Source of the DNA: Aeromicrobium sp. 9AM
Lineage (GTDB): Bacteria > Actinomycetota > Actinomycetes > Propionibacteriales > Nocardioidaceae
Direction: 5' to 3'
DNA length: 64,000 nucleotides
Assembly: GCF_902506105.1 (NCBI RefSeq)
Contig: NZ_LR733304.1
Coordinates: forward strand, 1,845,458-1,909,457
Within the stretch, counting starts at the first letter, position 1; each line of letters starts with the position of its first letter. This document shows positions 38,419-46,995 of the stretch, in pieces. The notes beneath the pieces were generated by a model, which ran no database searches, was not told the DNA's origin, and saw only the letters and a program-made list of their open reading frames with translations. A program made the translations under genes and the position numbers.

Positions 38419-39060
38419 ATGACCGTGACCACGCAGACCCTCGACCCGCACACCGTGATCGACCCGGCGATCCTCTACTTCGGCACCCCGGTGGTGCTCC
38501 TGACGTCGGTCAATCCCGACGGCAGCAGCAACATCATGCCGATGTCGTCGGCGTTCTGGCTCGGGCACACCGGCGTGCTCGGCATCGGTGCACGGTCGCA
38601 GACCGCGGCCAACCTGCAGCGCAACCCCGACTGCGTGCTCAACCTGCCGTCGGTGGAGCTCGTGACCGAGGTCGACCGACTGGCGCTGACGACCGGCCGG
38701 AGGGACGTGCCGCCCGCCAAGGCGGGGCGCGGATATGCGTACGAGCCCGACAAGTTCGCGCGAGCAGGTCTGACGGCGCTGCCCTCGGACACCGTCGCCG
38801 CAGCCCGCATCGCCGAGTGCCCGGTCAACCTCGAGGCGCACGTGGTCGACTCGCACCCGGTCGGCGACGGCGCGCTGATGTTCGAGGTGCACGTCGACCG
38901 GGTCCACGTGCACGAGGCGATCCGCATGCCCGGCACCGACCACCGCATCGACCCCGATCGCTGGCGGCCGCTCATCATGAGCTTCCAGCACTTCTACGGC
39001 CTCGGCGACCGCGTCCACCCGTCGCGCCTCGCGAGCATCGACGAGGAGTTCTACCGCTGA
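38419..39060 (+). CDS. Flavin reductase-like (FMN-binding split barrel) protein
   Basis: 213 aa with the split-barrel features of the DIM6/flavin reductase family: TSVNPDGSSNIMPMSSAFWL near 30-50, TAANLQRNPDCVLNLPS, and a later AEFEVHVDRV-like strand. Members bind FMN and reduce flavins or act as simple oxidoreductases. It stands alone, 75 nt after gntR; its stop overlaps the end of the convergent SRPBCC gene by 10 nt. No clear ribosome binding site. Substrate unknown. Confidence 0.75.
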   Translation: MTVTTQTLDPHTVIDPAILYFGTPVVLLTSVNPDGSSNIMPMSSAFWLGHTGVLGIGARSQTAANLQRNPDCVLNLPSVELVTEVDRLALTTGRRDVPPAKAGRGYAYEPDKFARAGLTALPSDTVAAARIAECPVNLEAHVVDSHPVGDGALMFEVHVDRVHVHEAIRMPGTDHRIDPDRWRPLIMSFQHFYGLGDRVHPSRLASIDEEFYR

Positions 39061-39527
39061 GCCTCGACCTCGGACCTGATCGTGGCCAGCGTGCGGTCGA
39101 TGCCGTCGAGCAGTTCCGCGTCGTGTGAGTCTGCGCCACCGAGGGCGTACCGGGCGGTCAGACGTACGCTCAGCGACGGGTTGGGCAACGCCGTCCGCCG
39201 CTCGGTCAGCTCGGTGCCGCCGTCGACGGGCTCGATCTCGTAGGACCAGTCGACGTTGGTCGGCCACACGTGGAACCGGAAGACGCCACGGCCGTTGTCG
39301 TTGGCCGGCGGCTTCCACTGGACGATCCGGCTCAGCGTCGGCCAGGCGAAGCCCTTGCGCCGGTTGAGGTTGAGCCCGCGGCGGCCGACTCGCGGCTTGC
39401 CGAACAACCACATGCCGACGAGCTCAGGGCTGCGACGCGGCATGGCCTTGACGTCCGAGACCGCCGCCCACACCTCGTCGGGCGTCGCGGCGATCTGGAT
39501 GCTCGACTCGAGCGGGGGTTGCCCCAT
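39051..39527 (-). CDS. SRPBCC-family (polyketide cyclase/START-like) protein
   Basis: 158 aa single START-fold domain: N-terminal SSIQIAATPDEVWAAVSDV and the RNTV-like pattern of strands ending in a long helix (LLDGIDRTLATIRSEVEA). Such proteins bind small hydrophobic molecules in a cavity; no catalytic motif can be pinned down. ATG 39527 has AGAGGA 7 nt upstream. It follows the hydrolase gene on the same strand by 28 nt and may share its transcript. Confidence 0.75.
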   Translation of the reverse strand: MGQPPLESSIQIAATPDEVWAAVSDVKAMPRRSPELVGMWLFGKPRVGRRGLNLNRRKGFAWPTLSRIVQWKPPANDNGRGVFRFHVWPTNVDWSYEIEPVDGGTELTERRTALPNPSLSVRLTARYALGGADSHDAELLDGIDRTLATIRSEVEAQR

Positions 39528-39555
39528 GGTTCGGTCCTCTCGGTGCGTACGACGC

Positions 39556-40815
39556 TCAGGCGCGCCGCGGTGCGGCGGGCAGTGCGCGCACGTTGCGCGT
39601 ACGGGAGTTGAGCCACTCGACGAGCCAGTCTCCCACCTGGGGGTGGTTGAGGAGCGCGAAGTGGTGGGCGCTCGGCAGGTACTCGAACGTCGCGCCGTCG
39701 ACGATGGGCCCCGCGCGACCGACACCGGTCGCCGACGAGAAGTGCACCAGCAGGTCGCCGAGCACGGCGCTCAGCGGGTGGCGCTGCGAGGCACCGAGCG
39801 TGGCCGCGACGAAGTGGTACTCCGCGAGCGGCAGCGGCGCCGCGGCGATGCGATCGAGGCCCCACTGACCCGTGAGGTCCTGCCCTTCCCACTCGTCCTT
39901 GGTGATGTAGCCGTGGCGCAGGTCGACGATGCCGGCCGAGCGGCTCTCGAGGATCGAGCTGAACGGCGTGGACTCCGGCCAGAAGCGCAGCAGGCGGGAG
40001 CCGAGGTGAGCGACCTTCTCGAGGTTCGCGCCCGCATGCGGGGTGCCGAGGCACACCACGTCGCGTACGAGGTGCTGCCACGTCTGCCCGGAGGCGGTCG
40101 CATGGTTCGTCGCCGCGCGGGCGACCAGGCCGCCCATCGAGTGACCGACGAGGGTGATGCGCGTGACCGGCACGGGCCACGACTCCACGACCTGCTGGAG
40201 CAGCGCGTCGAGATGCTTGCCGTTCTCGGAGATGTGCAGCCCGGTGTTGTAGCGGATCATCACTGGCGTGCCGTCGGTCTCGGCCAGGATCCGCTCGGCG
40301 TACGTCGTGCCGTGCACCTTGGCGCCGTTGGCCCACGACTCGTCGTTCTCGCACAGCCCGTGCAGGAACACCACGGGATGGCTCGTGCCGTCACGGAATG
40401 CCTCGGCGAGGGGCCACGACGTCGCGGGCACGTCCTGGCCCTCGGACCGGATCGCCATCGTGATCGCCTGCGGGTCGTCGAGCATGCGGAGCTCGTCGCC
40501 GATCAGGCCGTTGACCGCCGCGACCACGAGCCGGCCCCGCCGGGTGTCCTCGATCGGCCGGCCGATGCCGCGCGTCGCGAGCGCCCGCACTGAGCCGCTC
40601 GAGACGCGCAGGACGCCGGAGATCGCGCCGTAGACCGACGTGACGACGGCATCGTGCAGCGACTCCGGGACGTGACCGCCCACGACCCGTGTCGCCTTGA
40701 ACATGCGGGAGGCGACGGCCGAGTGCAGGTCACGTACGGTGCCGACGATCAGGCGGTCGCTGTAGTCGAGAGCCAGCGCCGCGACGTCAGTCGTCCGTGC
40801 AGGTTCATCGGGCAT
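39556..40815 (-). CDS. Alpha/beta hydrolase (esterase/lipase-like)
   Basis: 419 aa. Oxyanion segment VVFLHGLCENDESW near 148-161 and nucleophile Ser226 in GHSMGG; the catalytic His is probably in SAHHFALLNHP near the C-terminus. About 130 residues precede the hydrolase fold, longer than usual, with no signal peptide. ATG 40815 fits a weak -10 box CAGTAT 6 nt upstream; the longer frame from 40857 runs into the tig terminator. Substrate unknown. Confidence 0.82.
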   Translation of the reverse strand: MPDEPARTTDVAALALDYSDRLIVGTVRDLHSAVASRMFKATRVVGGHVPESLHDAVVTSVYGAISGVLRVSSGSVRALATRGIGRPIEDTRRGRLVVAAVNGLIGDELRMLDDPQAITMAIRSEGQDVPATSWPLAEAFRDGTSHPVVFLHGLCENDESWANGAKVHGTTYAERILAETDGTPVMIRYNTGLHISENGKHLDALLQQVVESWPVPVTRITLVGHSMGGLVARAATNHATASGQTWQHLVRDVVCLGTPHAGANLEKVAHLGSRLLRFWPESTPFSSILESRSAGIVDLRHGYITKDEWEGQDLTGQWGLDRIAAAPLPLAEYHFVAATLGASQRHPLSAVLGDLLVHFSSATGVGRAGPIVDGATFEYLPSAHHFALLNHPQVGDWLVEWLNSRTRNVRALPAAPRRA

Positions 40816-40848
40816 GTGTACATACTGCCGGTATCCGAACCGAAAATG

Positions 40849-40867
40849 AACTCCCACGCGGGGAGTT
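40849..40867 (-). terminator. Terminator of tig
   Basis: AACTCCC stem with a 5-nt loop and GGGAGTT, followed on the minus strand by CATTTTC, 5 nt after the tig stop codon. Confidence 0.7.
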
Positions 40868-40872
40868 ATGCA

Positions 40873-42240
40873 TCACGCCTCGGCGGGAGCCTCTGCGTCA
40901 TCCGCCTCGTCGCCGTAGGTACCGTCAGCGCGCAGCTTGGACAGCTCGATGACGTTGCCGGACTTGTCCGTGACCTTGGCCGACTCCACGAGCGACGCGA
41001 GCGCCTTGCCGCGCAGCACCTCGCTCACCATCTCGGGCACGTGGTTGTGCTCCATGATGTGCTGGATGTACGCGTTGGGGTCCTCGCCGGACTGCTGGGC
41101 GCGGCGCATGATGTGCTGCGACAGCTCGGCGTCGTCGATGCCGAACTCCTCGTTGGCGACGATCTGGTCGAGCACGAACTGGGCGATCAGCGAGTCGCGC
41201 ACGCGCTTCTCGAGGTCGGCCTCGAACTCGTCGATCGTCTGCTTCTCGTCATCGAGGTAGGTCTGGAACTCGACCCCGGCCATCGCGAGCTGCTGCTCGA
41301 TCTGCTGGCGGCGGCTGTCGATCTCCTCGGTGACGAGGTTCTCCGGCAGCGGCGCGTCGATCTTGCTGACGATCTCGTCGAGCACCAGGTCGCGGGCCTC
41401 GTTGGCCTGCTCCATGCGCTTGCCGCGCGTGACGCGGTCGGTCAGGTCGGCACGCAGCTCGTCGATCGTGTCGAACTCGGACGCGGTCTGGGCGAACTCC
41501 TCGTCGAGCTCGGGGAGCTGCTGCTCCTTGACGTCCTTGACCGTGACGGTGACGTCGACGTCCTTGCCGGCGAGGTCGCCGCCGACGAGCTTGGTCGTGA
41601 AGGTCTTGGACTCGCCGGCCTTGAGGCCGATGAGTGCCTCGTCGAGGCCGTCGAGCATCGTGGCCCGGCCGATCGTGTAGGGCATGCCCTCGGCCTGAGC
41701 CGCCTCGATGTCCTCACCGTTCTGCGAAGCCGACAGGTCGATCGTCAGGAAGTCGCCCTCGGCGGCAGCACGGTCGACCTCGGCGAACGTGGCGAAGCGC
41801 TCGCGGAGCGCCGTGAGCTGCTCCTCGACGTCGTCGTCGCCGACAGCAGCATCCTCGACGGTGACCGCGATGGTGGAGATGTCGGGCAGCTCGAGCTCAG
41901 GACGTACGTCGAGCTCGGCGGTGACCTCGATGGGCTCGCCGTCCTCGAACTTCGACAGGTCGATGTCGGGCTGGCTCAGCGGCTGGATCTTGGTGTCCTG
42001 CAGGGCCTGGCTGTACCAGCCGGGCAGTGCGGAGTTGATGGCCTCGTCGAGCACCGCGGTGCGGCCGACCCGCTGGTCGACGATCGCCGCGGGGACCTTG
42101 CCCTTGCGGAAGCCGGGGATCGTGATCTGCGAGCCGATGGTCTTGTATGCGGCGTCGAGGCTGGGCTTGAACTCCTCGAACGGCACCTCGATGGTGAGCT
42201 TGATCCGGGTCGGGCTCAGTGTCTCGGTGGTGCTCTTCAC
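40873..42240 (-). CDS. tig: Trigger factor
   Basis: 455 aa ribosome-bound chaperone and peptidyl-prolyl isomerase. Ribosome-binding loop GFRKGKVP at residue ~43-50, a central FKBP-like domain with GLKAGESKTFT, and a helical C-terminal domain with an acidic end. GTG 42240 (MKSTTETLSPTRIKL) is chosen because GGAG stands 9 nt upstream; an ATG six codons earlier contains that ribosome binding site. In relatives tig heads the clpP1P2 cluster; here the inositol region separates them. Confidence 0.96.
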   Translation of the reverse strand: MKSTTETLSPTRIKLTIEVPFEEFKPSLDAAYKTIGSQITIPGFRKGKVPAAIVDQRVGRTAVLDEAINSALPGWYSQALQDTKIQPLSQPDIDLSKFEDGEPIEVTAELDVRPELELPDISTIAVTVEDAAVGDDDVEEQLTALRERFATFAEVDRAAAEGDFLTIDLSASQNGEDIEAAQAEGMPYTIGRATMLDGLDEALIGLKAGESKTFTTKLVGGDLAGKDVDVTVTVKDVKEQQLPELDEEFAQTASEFDTIDELRADLTDRVTRGKRMEQANEARDLVLDEIVSKIDAPLPENLVTEEIDSRRQQIEQQLAMAGVEFQTYLDDEKQTIDEFEADLEKRVRDSLIAQFVLDQIVANEEFGIDDAELSQHIMRRAQQSGEDPNAYIQHIMEHNHVPEMVSEVLRGKALASLVESAKVTDKSGNVIELSKLRADGTYGDEADDAEAPAEA

Positions 42241-42371
42241 GTGACTGATCTCCTGCATGATCTCGATGCTTGACGGTGGGGGCTGCCGCGGACGTACGCC
42301 CGGCGATTGCAGCGACGTACCAGTCTCTCACGGGCGACAAGGCAACCCCGAATCGAGTCTCGCCCCCGCGA

Positions 42372-44036
42372 TCAGGCGTCGAGCGGGTGATCGACCGGCT
42401 CGACCCGTGCCACCCCGGACTTCACGGACCACGACGCCAGTCGCCGCGAGCCCGAACGCGGGTCGCGGCGGTCGTGGACGGCATACCAGTCCATCTGGAT
42501 CCGCTCCGGCGTCACCTCGAGGACGGAGTGCCCGTGGTCGTCGAGGTTGACGAAGCGTACGTGCGGGTTCTCGGCCTGGATCGCTGCCTCGAGGGTCAGC
42601 GAGACCGTCCGCGGCCGCGCACCGATGAAGTCGTCGACGTTGTTGCTCGTGATCGAGCTGCACACGAGCTCGGTGGCGACGACGCTGCCGCTCGGGCCGG
42701 GCACGTCGTTGGCCCACGCGGTGTGCACGTCGCCGGTCAGGAACACCACGTCGGTCGTGCCGTCAGCCTCGACCCGGCCGAGCAGCCGCCGGCGGTCCGA
42801 CGGATAGCCGTCCCACTCGTCGGTGTTGGGGGTCGACGACCGGAGCGGCGTGAGGCTGACGGTCTGGCTCAGGGCGAACTCCTCCGCGGCCGGCCGGGGT
42901 GGCAGCCGCACGGGCGCGAGCATGACCGGGTTGCCGACGAGCTTCCAGCGGCACGGCGACGTCGCGAGGTTCCCGCTGAGCCACGCGAGCTGGTGCTCCC
43001 CCGCGATCGTGCGCGTGGAGTCGTTGATCGCCGGATCGTCCTCGCCGACGCGCTTGCTGCGATAGGTCCTCAGATCGAGCATCGACAGGTCGACCAGCCG
43101 GCCGAACTGCAGTCGCCGGTAGATCTTCCGCCCGTCACCCACCACCGCCGTGCCCGAGATCCGCACAGGCATCCACTCGTCGTACGCCTGTTGGGCCGCG
43201 CGCACGCGCTTGGCGTACGACCCCTCACGCGCCTGGTGCTCGTACGCTCCGTGAGCCCAGCTGCCGTCGGCCACCTCGTGGTCGTCCCACGTGACGATGA
43301 ACGGCACCGCGGCGTGCAAGGCCTGGAGATCGCGGTCGGTCTTGTACTGCGCGTGCCTGCGCCGGTAGTCGCTCAGGCTGACGATCTCCCGCGGCGGGTC
43401 GTGCCGGCGCACGTCCTCGTTGCGGAAGCCGTACGAGTACTTGCCCGGCTGGTACTCGTACAGGTAGTCGCCGAGGTGGATCACGGCGTCGAGGTCTCCC
43501 CGCTCGGCGAGGTGCCGGTAGGAGTTGAACCAGCCTGCCTGCCAGTTGGCGCACGACACGACGCCGAACCGCAGTCGCTCAGGCGTGCTCCCCGGTGCGG
43601 GTGCCGTGCGCGTTCGCCCCGTACGTGACACGGCGTCGGCGTACGTGAAGCGGAACCAGTAGTCCGTCGCCGGCGCCAGCCCGGTCGCGTCGAGCTTGAC
43701 CGTGTGGTCGCGCCCGGCGTCGGTGTGGACCGTGCCGGAGCGCACGACGTCCGTGAATGCGTCGTCGAGGGCGACCTCCCAGCGCACCGCGACGCGAGGC
43801 CCCTGACCCGACCCCGGGACCGACTGCTCGGTCGGGGTCACCCGGGTCCACAACACGACTGCGTCGGGGAGCGGGTCGCCCGAGGCGACTCCGTGGCGGA
43901 ACGGCGACACCGTCGACGACGCCGCCGGGGTCGACAGGACCTCCGACCCCAGCACGCCCACCCCTGCGGCGAGACCGAAGCTGCCGATCAGGAACGTCCT
44001 ACGATCCGGGAGCAGGGCTCCAGTCCTCGTCGTCAC
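42372..44036 (-). CDS. Alkaline phosphatase PhoD-type, Tat-exported
   Basis: 554 aa. Twin-arginine signal RRTFLIGSFGLAAG at 12-25 with a hydrophobic stretch, so it is folded before export. PhoD blocks: VVSCANWQAGWF, HLGDYLYEYQPGKYS, WDDHEVADGSW and FLTGDVHTAW, which hold the Ca/Fe ligands. It should release phosphate from phosphodiesters or monoesters outside the cell. GTG 44036 is the first start before the RR motif, with no convincing ribosome binding site. No PHO-box-like repeat was recognised upstream. Confidence 0.9.
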   Translation of the reverse strand: MTTRTGALLPDRRTFLIGSFGLAAGVGVLGSEVLSTPAASSTVSPFRHGVASGDPLPDAVVLWTRVTPTEQSVPGSGQGPRVAVRWEVALDDAFTDVVRSGTVHTDAGRDHTVKLDATGLAPATDYWFRFTYADAVSRTGRTRTAPAPGSTPERLRFGVVSCANWQAGWFNSYRHLAERGDLDAVIHLGDYLYEYQPGKYSYGFRNEDVRRHDPPREIVSLSDYRRRHAQYKTDRDLQALHAAVPFIVTWDDHEVADGSWAHGAYEHQAREGSYAKRVRAAQQAYDEWMPVRISGTAVVGDGRKIYRRLQFGRLVDLSMLDLRTYRSKRVGEDDPAINDSTRTIAGEHQLAWLSGNLATSPCRWKLVGNPVMLAPVRLPPRPAAEEFALSQTVSLTPLRSSTPNTDEWDGYPSDRRRLLGRVEADGTTDVVFLTGDVHTAWANDVPGPSGSVVATELVCSSITSNNVDDFIGARPRTVSLTLEAAIQAENPHVRFVNLDDHGHSVLEVTPERIQMDWYAVHDRRDPRSGSRRLASWSVKSGVARVEPVDHPLDA

Positions 44037-44132
44037 ATGCCCATTCGGACAGGTGCGGCAGAACCAACCCTCCAGCGGAGGGTGAACGTCACGCGACGGT
44101 CAGACGTACGTCCGGTGCGGCATTTCACGAAG

Positions 44133-44206
44133 TCGGGATGACAGGATTCGAACCTGCGACCCTCCGCTCCCAAAGCGGATGCGCTACCAAGCTGCGCTAC
44201 ATCCCG
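44133..44206 (-). tRNA. tRNA-Pro (anticodon TGG)
   Basis: 74 nt. Acceptor stem CGGGATG/CATCCCG, D arm GCGCAGCTTGGTAGCGC, anticodon stem CCGC/GCGG with loop TTTGGGA giving TGG, T arm with GGTTCGAATCC, discriminator A. The CCA end is not encoded. Confidence 0.97.
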
Positions 44207-44237
44207 TAGCCGCGTCAGTCTAGTGGACACTTGCCCC

Positions 44238-44783
44238 GTGACCTCGCATCGGTACGACGGGCTCGTCGCTCTCATCCACGAACGGCAGCCTGCGTGCGGC
44301 TCGACGACCGTCGTCGCGGTCGACGGACCGAGCGGATCGGGCAAGACGAGCCTCGTCGGCGAGCTGGCCGATGCGGCGGGCGCGAGCGTGCTGCACCTGG
44401 AGGATCTCTACCCGGGCTGGCACGGTCTCGCCGCGACTCCTCCGATGGTGCACGGCGTGCTCGAGTCTGTTGCGGTGGGCGACGTGGGCACGGCCGCCCG
44501 GTGGGACTGGGTCGAGGACCGACCAGGCGCGCCTCTGCACGTACCTCCCGTGCCTCTCCTCATCCTCGACGGCGTCGGCAGTGGGTCGGGGGCGATACGA
44601 CCGTTCCTCAGCCTGCTGATCTGGGTCGAGGCACCCACGGCCGTACGGAAGCAGCGCGCCTTGGCGCGGGACGGTGGTGTGTATGCGCCGTTCTGGGACA
44701 CCTGGGCGGCACAGGAGGCGGCTCACTTCTCGGCCGAGGAGACCCGCCGCCATGCCGACGTCATCGTGCACACCGACGCCTGA
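44238..44783 (+). CDS. P-loop nucleoside/small-molecule kinase
   Basis: 181 aa with a Walker A GPSGSGKTS near residue 31, a second acidic block LHLEDLYPGWHG (the DLY position of uridine-kinase-like proteins) and a lid region KQRALARDGGVYAPFW. It resembles small AAA/uridine kinase-like proteins often annotated as hypothetical (d)CMP kinase. GTG 44238 has GACACT 6 nt upstream as a weak -10 box; another GTG at 44223 is possible. It lies between two tRNA genes. Substrate unknown. Confidence 0.75.
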   Translation: MTSHRYDGLVALIHERQPACGSTTVVAVDGPSGSGKTSLVGELADAAGASVLHLEDLYPGWHGLAATPPMVHGVLESVAVGDVGTAARWDWVEDRPGAPLHVPPVPLLILDGVGSGSGAIRPFLSLLIWVEAPTAVRKQRALARDGGVYAPFWDTWAAQEAAHFSAEETRRHADVIVHTDA

Positions 44784-44830
44784 TCCAGTCCGCGCATGTG
44801 GCAAGATGTATGTCGTTGCCGCAAGGCTTC

Positions 44831-44904
44831 GCGGACGTAACTCAATTGGCTAGAGTCTCTGCCTTCCAAGCAGAATGTTGCGAGTTCGAGTCTCGTCGTC
44901 CGCT
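44831..44904 (+). tRNA. tRNA-Gly (anticodon TCC)
   Basis: 74 nt. Acceptor stem GCGGACG/CGTCCGC, D arm with AACTCAATTGGCTAGAGT, anticodon stem CTGC(C)/(A)GCAG with loop containing TTCCA, T arm GAGTTCGAGTCTC, discriminator T as usual for tRNA-Gly. CCA is not encoded. Confidence 0.96.
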
Positions 44905-44910
44905 CCGCCC

Positions 44911-44953
44911 CGAAGGGGCCCGTCCGGTCGTCGAGACTCGATGGGCCCCTTCG
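44911..44953 (+). terminator. Terminator-like hairpin after tRNA-Gly
   Basis: CGAAGGGGCCC and its perfect complement with a 21-nt loop, 6 nt after the tRNA end. Confidence 0.6.
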
Positions 44954-44979
44954 TCGCGCCGGAGGCGCCATAGCAGGGA

Positions 44980-44993
44980 TCGTCGTCCGCTCC
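44980..44993 (+). repeat. Copy of the tRNA-Gly 3' end
   Basis: TCGTCGTCCGCTCC repeats exactly the 14 bases at 44893-44906, which are the 3' end of tRNA-Gly plus two bases; the next bases (GCCCCG and ACCCCG) also agree except one. The copies are 87 bp apart. Confidence 0.7.
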
Positions 44994-45000
44994 ACCCCGT

Positions 45001-45034
45001 GACGTAGGGCCCCTCCATCGAGGGGCCCTACGTC
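45001..45034 (+). terminator. Strong hairpin after the tRNA-Gly region
   Basis: GACGTAGGGCCCCTC with its perfect 15-bp complement and loop CATC. It lies 17 bp before the convergent PfpI-like stop and can serve both directions. Confidence 0.75.
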
Positions 45035-45051
45035 ATGCCGAACCTCTGGGG

Positions 45052-45594
45052 TTAGGCGTTCCCGATCGCCGACACCAGCGCGCCGCTGAAGGCGTCCAGG
45101 TCGTCCGGCGAGCGACTCGTGATGAGGTTGCCGTCCGTCGCGACCTCCTCGTCGACGACGGTCGCGCCGGCATTGCTCAGGTCCGTGCGGATGCTGGGGA
45201 ACGATGTCACGGTCCGACCGGACACGACGCCGGCCTCCAGCAGGCTCCACGGTCCGTGGCAGATCGCCGCGACGGGCTTGCCGCTCTCGACGAACTCCCG
45301 CACGAACGCCATCGCGGTCTCGTCGACCCGCAGCTTGTCCGGGTTGACCGTCCCGCCCGGCAGCAACAGTGCGTCGTAGTCGTCCACCGAGGCGTCGCCG
45401 ACCAGCGCGTCGACGTCGAACGTACCGGCGTCCTCCAGGTCGTTGTTGCGGGCAGCAATCTGCCCATCCTGCAACGACAGCAGATGCGTCGTGGCCCCTG
45501 CGTCAGTCAGGGCGCCACGCGGCTGCTCGAGCTCCACTCGCTCGACGCCGTCGGCGGCCAGGATCGCCACTCGTCGTCCGTTCAAGTCCGTCAT
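45052..45594 (-). CDS. DJ-1/PfpI-family protein (type 1 glutamine amidotransferase-like)
   Basis: 180 aa single-domain protein. The nucleophile elbow AICHGPW holds the Cys (about residue 111) and an upstream acidic residue in GVERVELEQP matches the Glu that tunes it. Members are chaperones, deglycases or proteases of stress response. ATG 45594 is preceded by GGAGG at 8 nt. It is divergent from a small membrane protein gene. Confidence 0.9.
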   Translation of the reverse strand: MTDLNGRRVAILAADGVERVELEQPRGALTDAGATTHLLSLQDGQIAARNNDLEDAGTFDVDALVGDASVDDYDALLLPGGTVNPDKLRVDETAMAFVREFVESGKPVAAICHGPWSLLEAGVVSGRTVTSFPSIRTDLSNAGATVVDEEVATDGNLITSRSPDDLDAFSGALVSAIGNA

Positions 45595-45666
45595 GTTCCA
45601 TCCCTCCGATCGTGTCGTGCTGTTCTCGATACCCAGCAGACCGAGGCCGAATCACCCCGAAATTGC

Positions 45667-45693
45667 TTGACATCCCCGCGACCTGGGTAGTCC
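45667..45693 (+). promoter_or_regulatory. Candidate promoter of the small membrane protein gene
   Basis: TTGACA at 45667-45672 with TAGTCC at 45688-45693, spacer 15 bp. The -35 box is perfect but the spacer is short and the -10 box weak. Confidence 0.35.
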
Positions 45694-45745
45694 CTCCACC
45701 ACACCTCGTGATGGGCGCACCCGCGCTGGAGGACAGGAGACGGCC

Positions 45746-46381
45746 ATGATCTGGAACAGGGACAAGGGCGAGCACGTCGACACGGACACGCGTACGCGCG
45801 ACGACGTGGCCGGCCGCACGGCAGCTGTCGACCCCGACGAGCGCGACGCCACGGTCGAGCAGCACCAGCAAGAGCGCTGGGGCGGCATGAACGCGGGTGC
45901 CGGATTCTTCGGCTGGCTCGTCGCGGTCGGCATGGCGGTGCTGCTCTCGAGCATCATCGGCGCTGTCGCGGCCGCTGTCGGCAACGCCAATGACGTGACC
46001 CAGTCGCAGCTCGACCGGGAGGCCGGCAAGATCAGCATCGGCGCCGCCATCGTCCTGCTCGTCGTGCTGCTGATCAGCTTCTACGCGGGCGGGTACGTCG
46101 CCGGTCGCATGTCGCGATTCGACGGAGCCCGACAGGGCTGGGCCGTGTGGCTCATCAGCGTGGTGGTCGTCGTGATCGCCGCGATCATCGGAGCCGTGTA
46201 CGGCTCGGAGTACGACGTCATGAACCGCGTCGACATCCCTGACGTGCCCATCCCCACCGACGACCTGACGCTCGGCGGTGCGGTCACGATCGCCGCGGCG
46301 ATCTTCGCGACACTGCTGGCCGCGCTGGCCGGCGGCAAGGCCGGCACGCACTACCACCGCAGGGTCGACCGCACCTGGTAG
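45746..46381 (+). CDS. Four-helix membrane protein of unknown function
   Basis: 211 aa. A charged N-terminus of about 50 residues (Asp/Arg/Glu-rich) is followed by four hydrophobic segments near 54-80, 97-121, 130-152 and 176-200, then a short basic tail. GGAGGACAGGAG precedes the ATG. I do not recognise the family. Its stop lies one base before the convergent YdeI-like stop. Confidence 0.75.
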   Translation: MIWNRDKGEHVDTDTRTRDDVAGRTAAVDPDERDATVEQHQQERWGGMNAGAGFFGWLVAVGMAVLLSSIIGAVAAAVGNANDVTQSQLDREAGKISIGAAIVLLVVLLISFYAGGYVAGRMSRFDGARQGWAVWLISVVVVVIAAIIGAVYGSEYDVMNRVDIPDVPIPTDDLTLGGAVTIAAAIFATLLAALAGGKAGTHYHRRVDRTW

Positions 46382-46382
46382 G

Positions 46383-46955
46383 TCAGTGCAGGGTCTCCCC
46401 GCGCTCGAACATCGCGACGAACTTCGTGATGCGCCGGGCGCGGGTCTCGGGACGCTTGGCGTGATGGAGCTGGTAGTAGACCGCGAACGTGTTGCGCTTG
46501 TTGAGCGTCGCGAAGAACTCCTTCGCAGCCGGGTTCGCCTCCAGCGCCTCCAGGAAGTCCGCAGGCACCTCGGCCGTGGACGGGCTCGCGGTCGCGGCGT
46601 CCCACCGGCCGTCCTGCTTGGCCCGCTCGACCTCTGCGACACCGGCCGGGCGCATGCGGCCAGCCGCGGTCAGGGCCGCGACTTTGTCGCGGTTGATCTC
46701 CGACCACGGGCTCTGCGGGCGCCGGGGCCCGTACGACTGGAGGTAGGCCTGCTCGTCGAGCGATCGCCGCTGGCCGTCGATCCAGCCGAACGCGAGAGCG
46801 AGGTCGAGCAGCTCCGCCAAGGTCGGCGTCTGCAGCGCTGAGCCCTTCTTGGCGATCACGAACCACGCCCGATCGGTGTCGGCATGGTGTGCCTCGTACC
46901 AGGCCTCCGCTTCGGCGACGTCGGCGAATCGGATGGGCTCGGGGGCGTCGGCCAT
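46383..46955 (-). CDS. YdeI/OmpD-associated-like protein
   Basis: 190 aa soluble protein with the YdeI pattern: AEAWYEAHHADTDRAWFVIAKKG, then LDLALAFGWIDGQRRSLDE, and near the C-terminus AKEFFATLNKRNTFAVYYQL followed by KRPETRARRITKF. The molecular role of the family is not settled. ATG 46955 lies 6 nt behind a -10 box TACGCT; the open frame extends upstream over the divergent SDR promoter and is not used. Confidence 0.85.
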   Translation of the reverse strand: MADAPEPIRFADVAEAEAWYEAHHADTDRAWFVIAKKGSALQTPTLAELLDLALAFGWIDGQRRSLDEQAYLQSYGPRRPQSPWSEINRDKVAALTAAGRMRPAGVAEVERAKQDGRWDAATASPSTAEVPADFLEALEANPAAKEFFATLNKRNTFAVYYQLHHAKRPETRARRITKFVAMFERGETLH

Positions 46956-46961
46956 TCCCGT

Positions 46962-46967
46962 AGCGTA
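46962..46967 (-). promoter_or_regulatory. -10 box of the YdeI-like gene (leaderless)
   Basis: TACGCT on the minus strand, 6 nt before the ATG at 46955; 15 bp from the opposing -10 box of the SDR gene. Confidence 0.4.
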
Positions 46968-46982
46968 GCCACGATCTGCCGC

Positions 46983-46988
46983 CATACT
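46983..46988 (+). promoter_or_regulatory. -10 box of the SDR gene (leaderless)
   Basis: CATACT, 7 nt before the ATG at 46996. Confidence 0.4.
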
Positions 46989-46995
46989 GGGCGAC

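Noticed and set aside
44893..44993. A functional attachment site pair of an integrated element
   Set aside because: Only 87 bp separate the two copies and there is no integrase or cargo; at most a scar, so it is listed only as a repeat and a finding.
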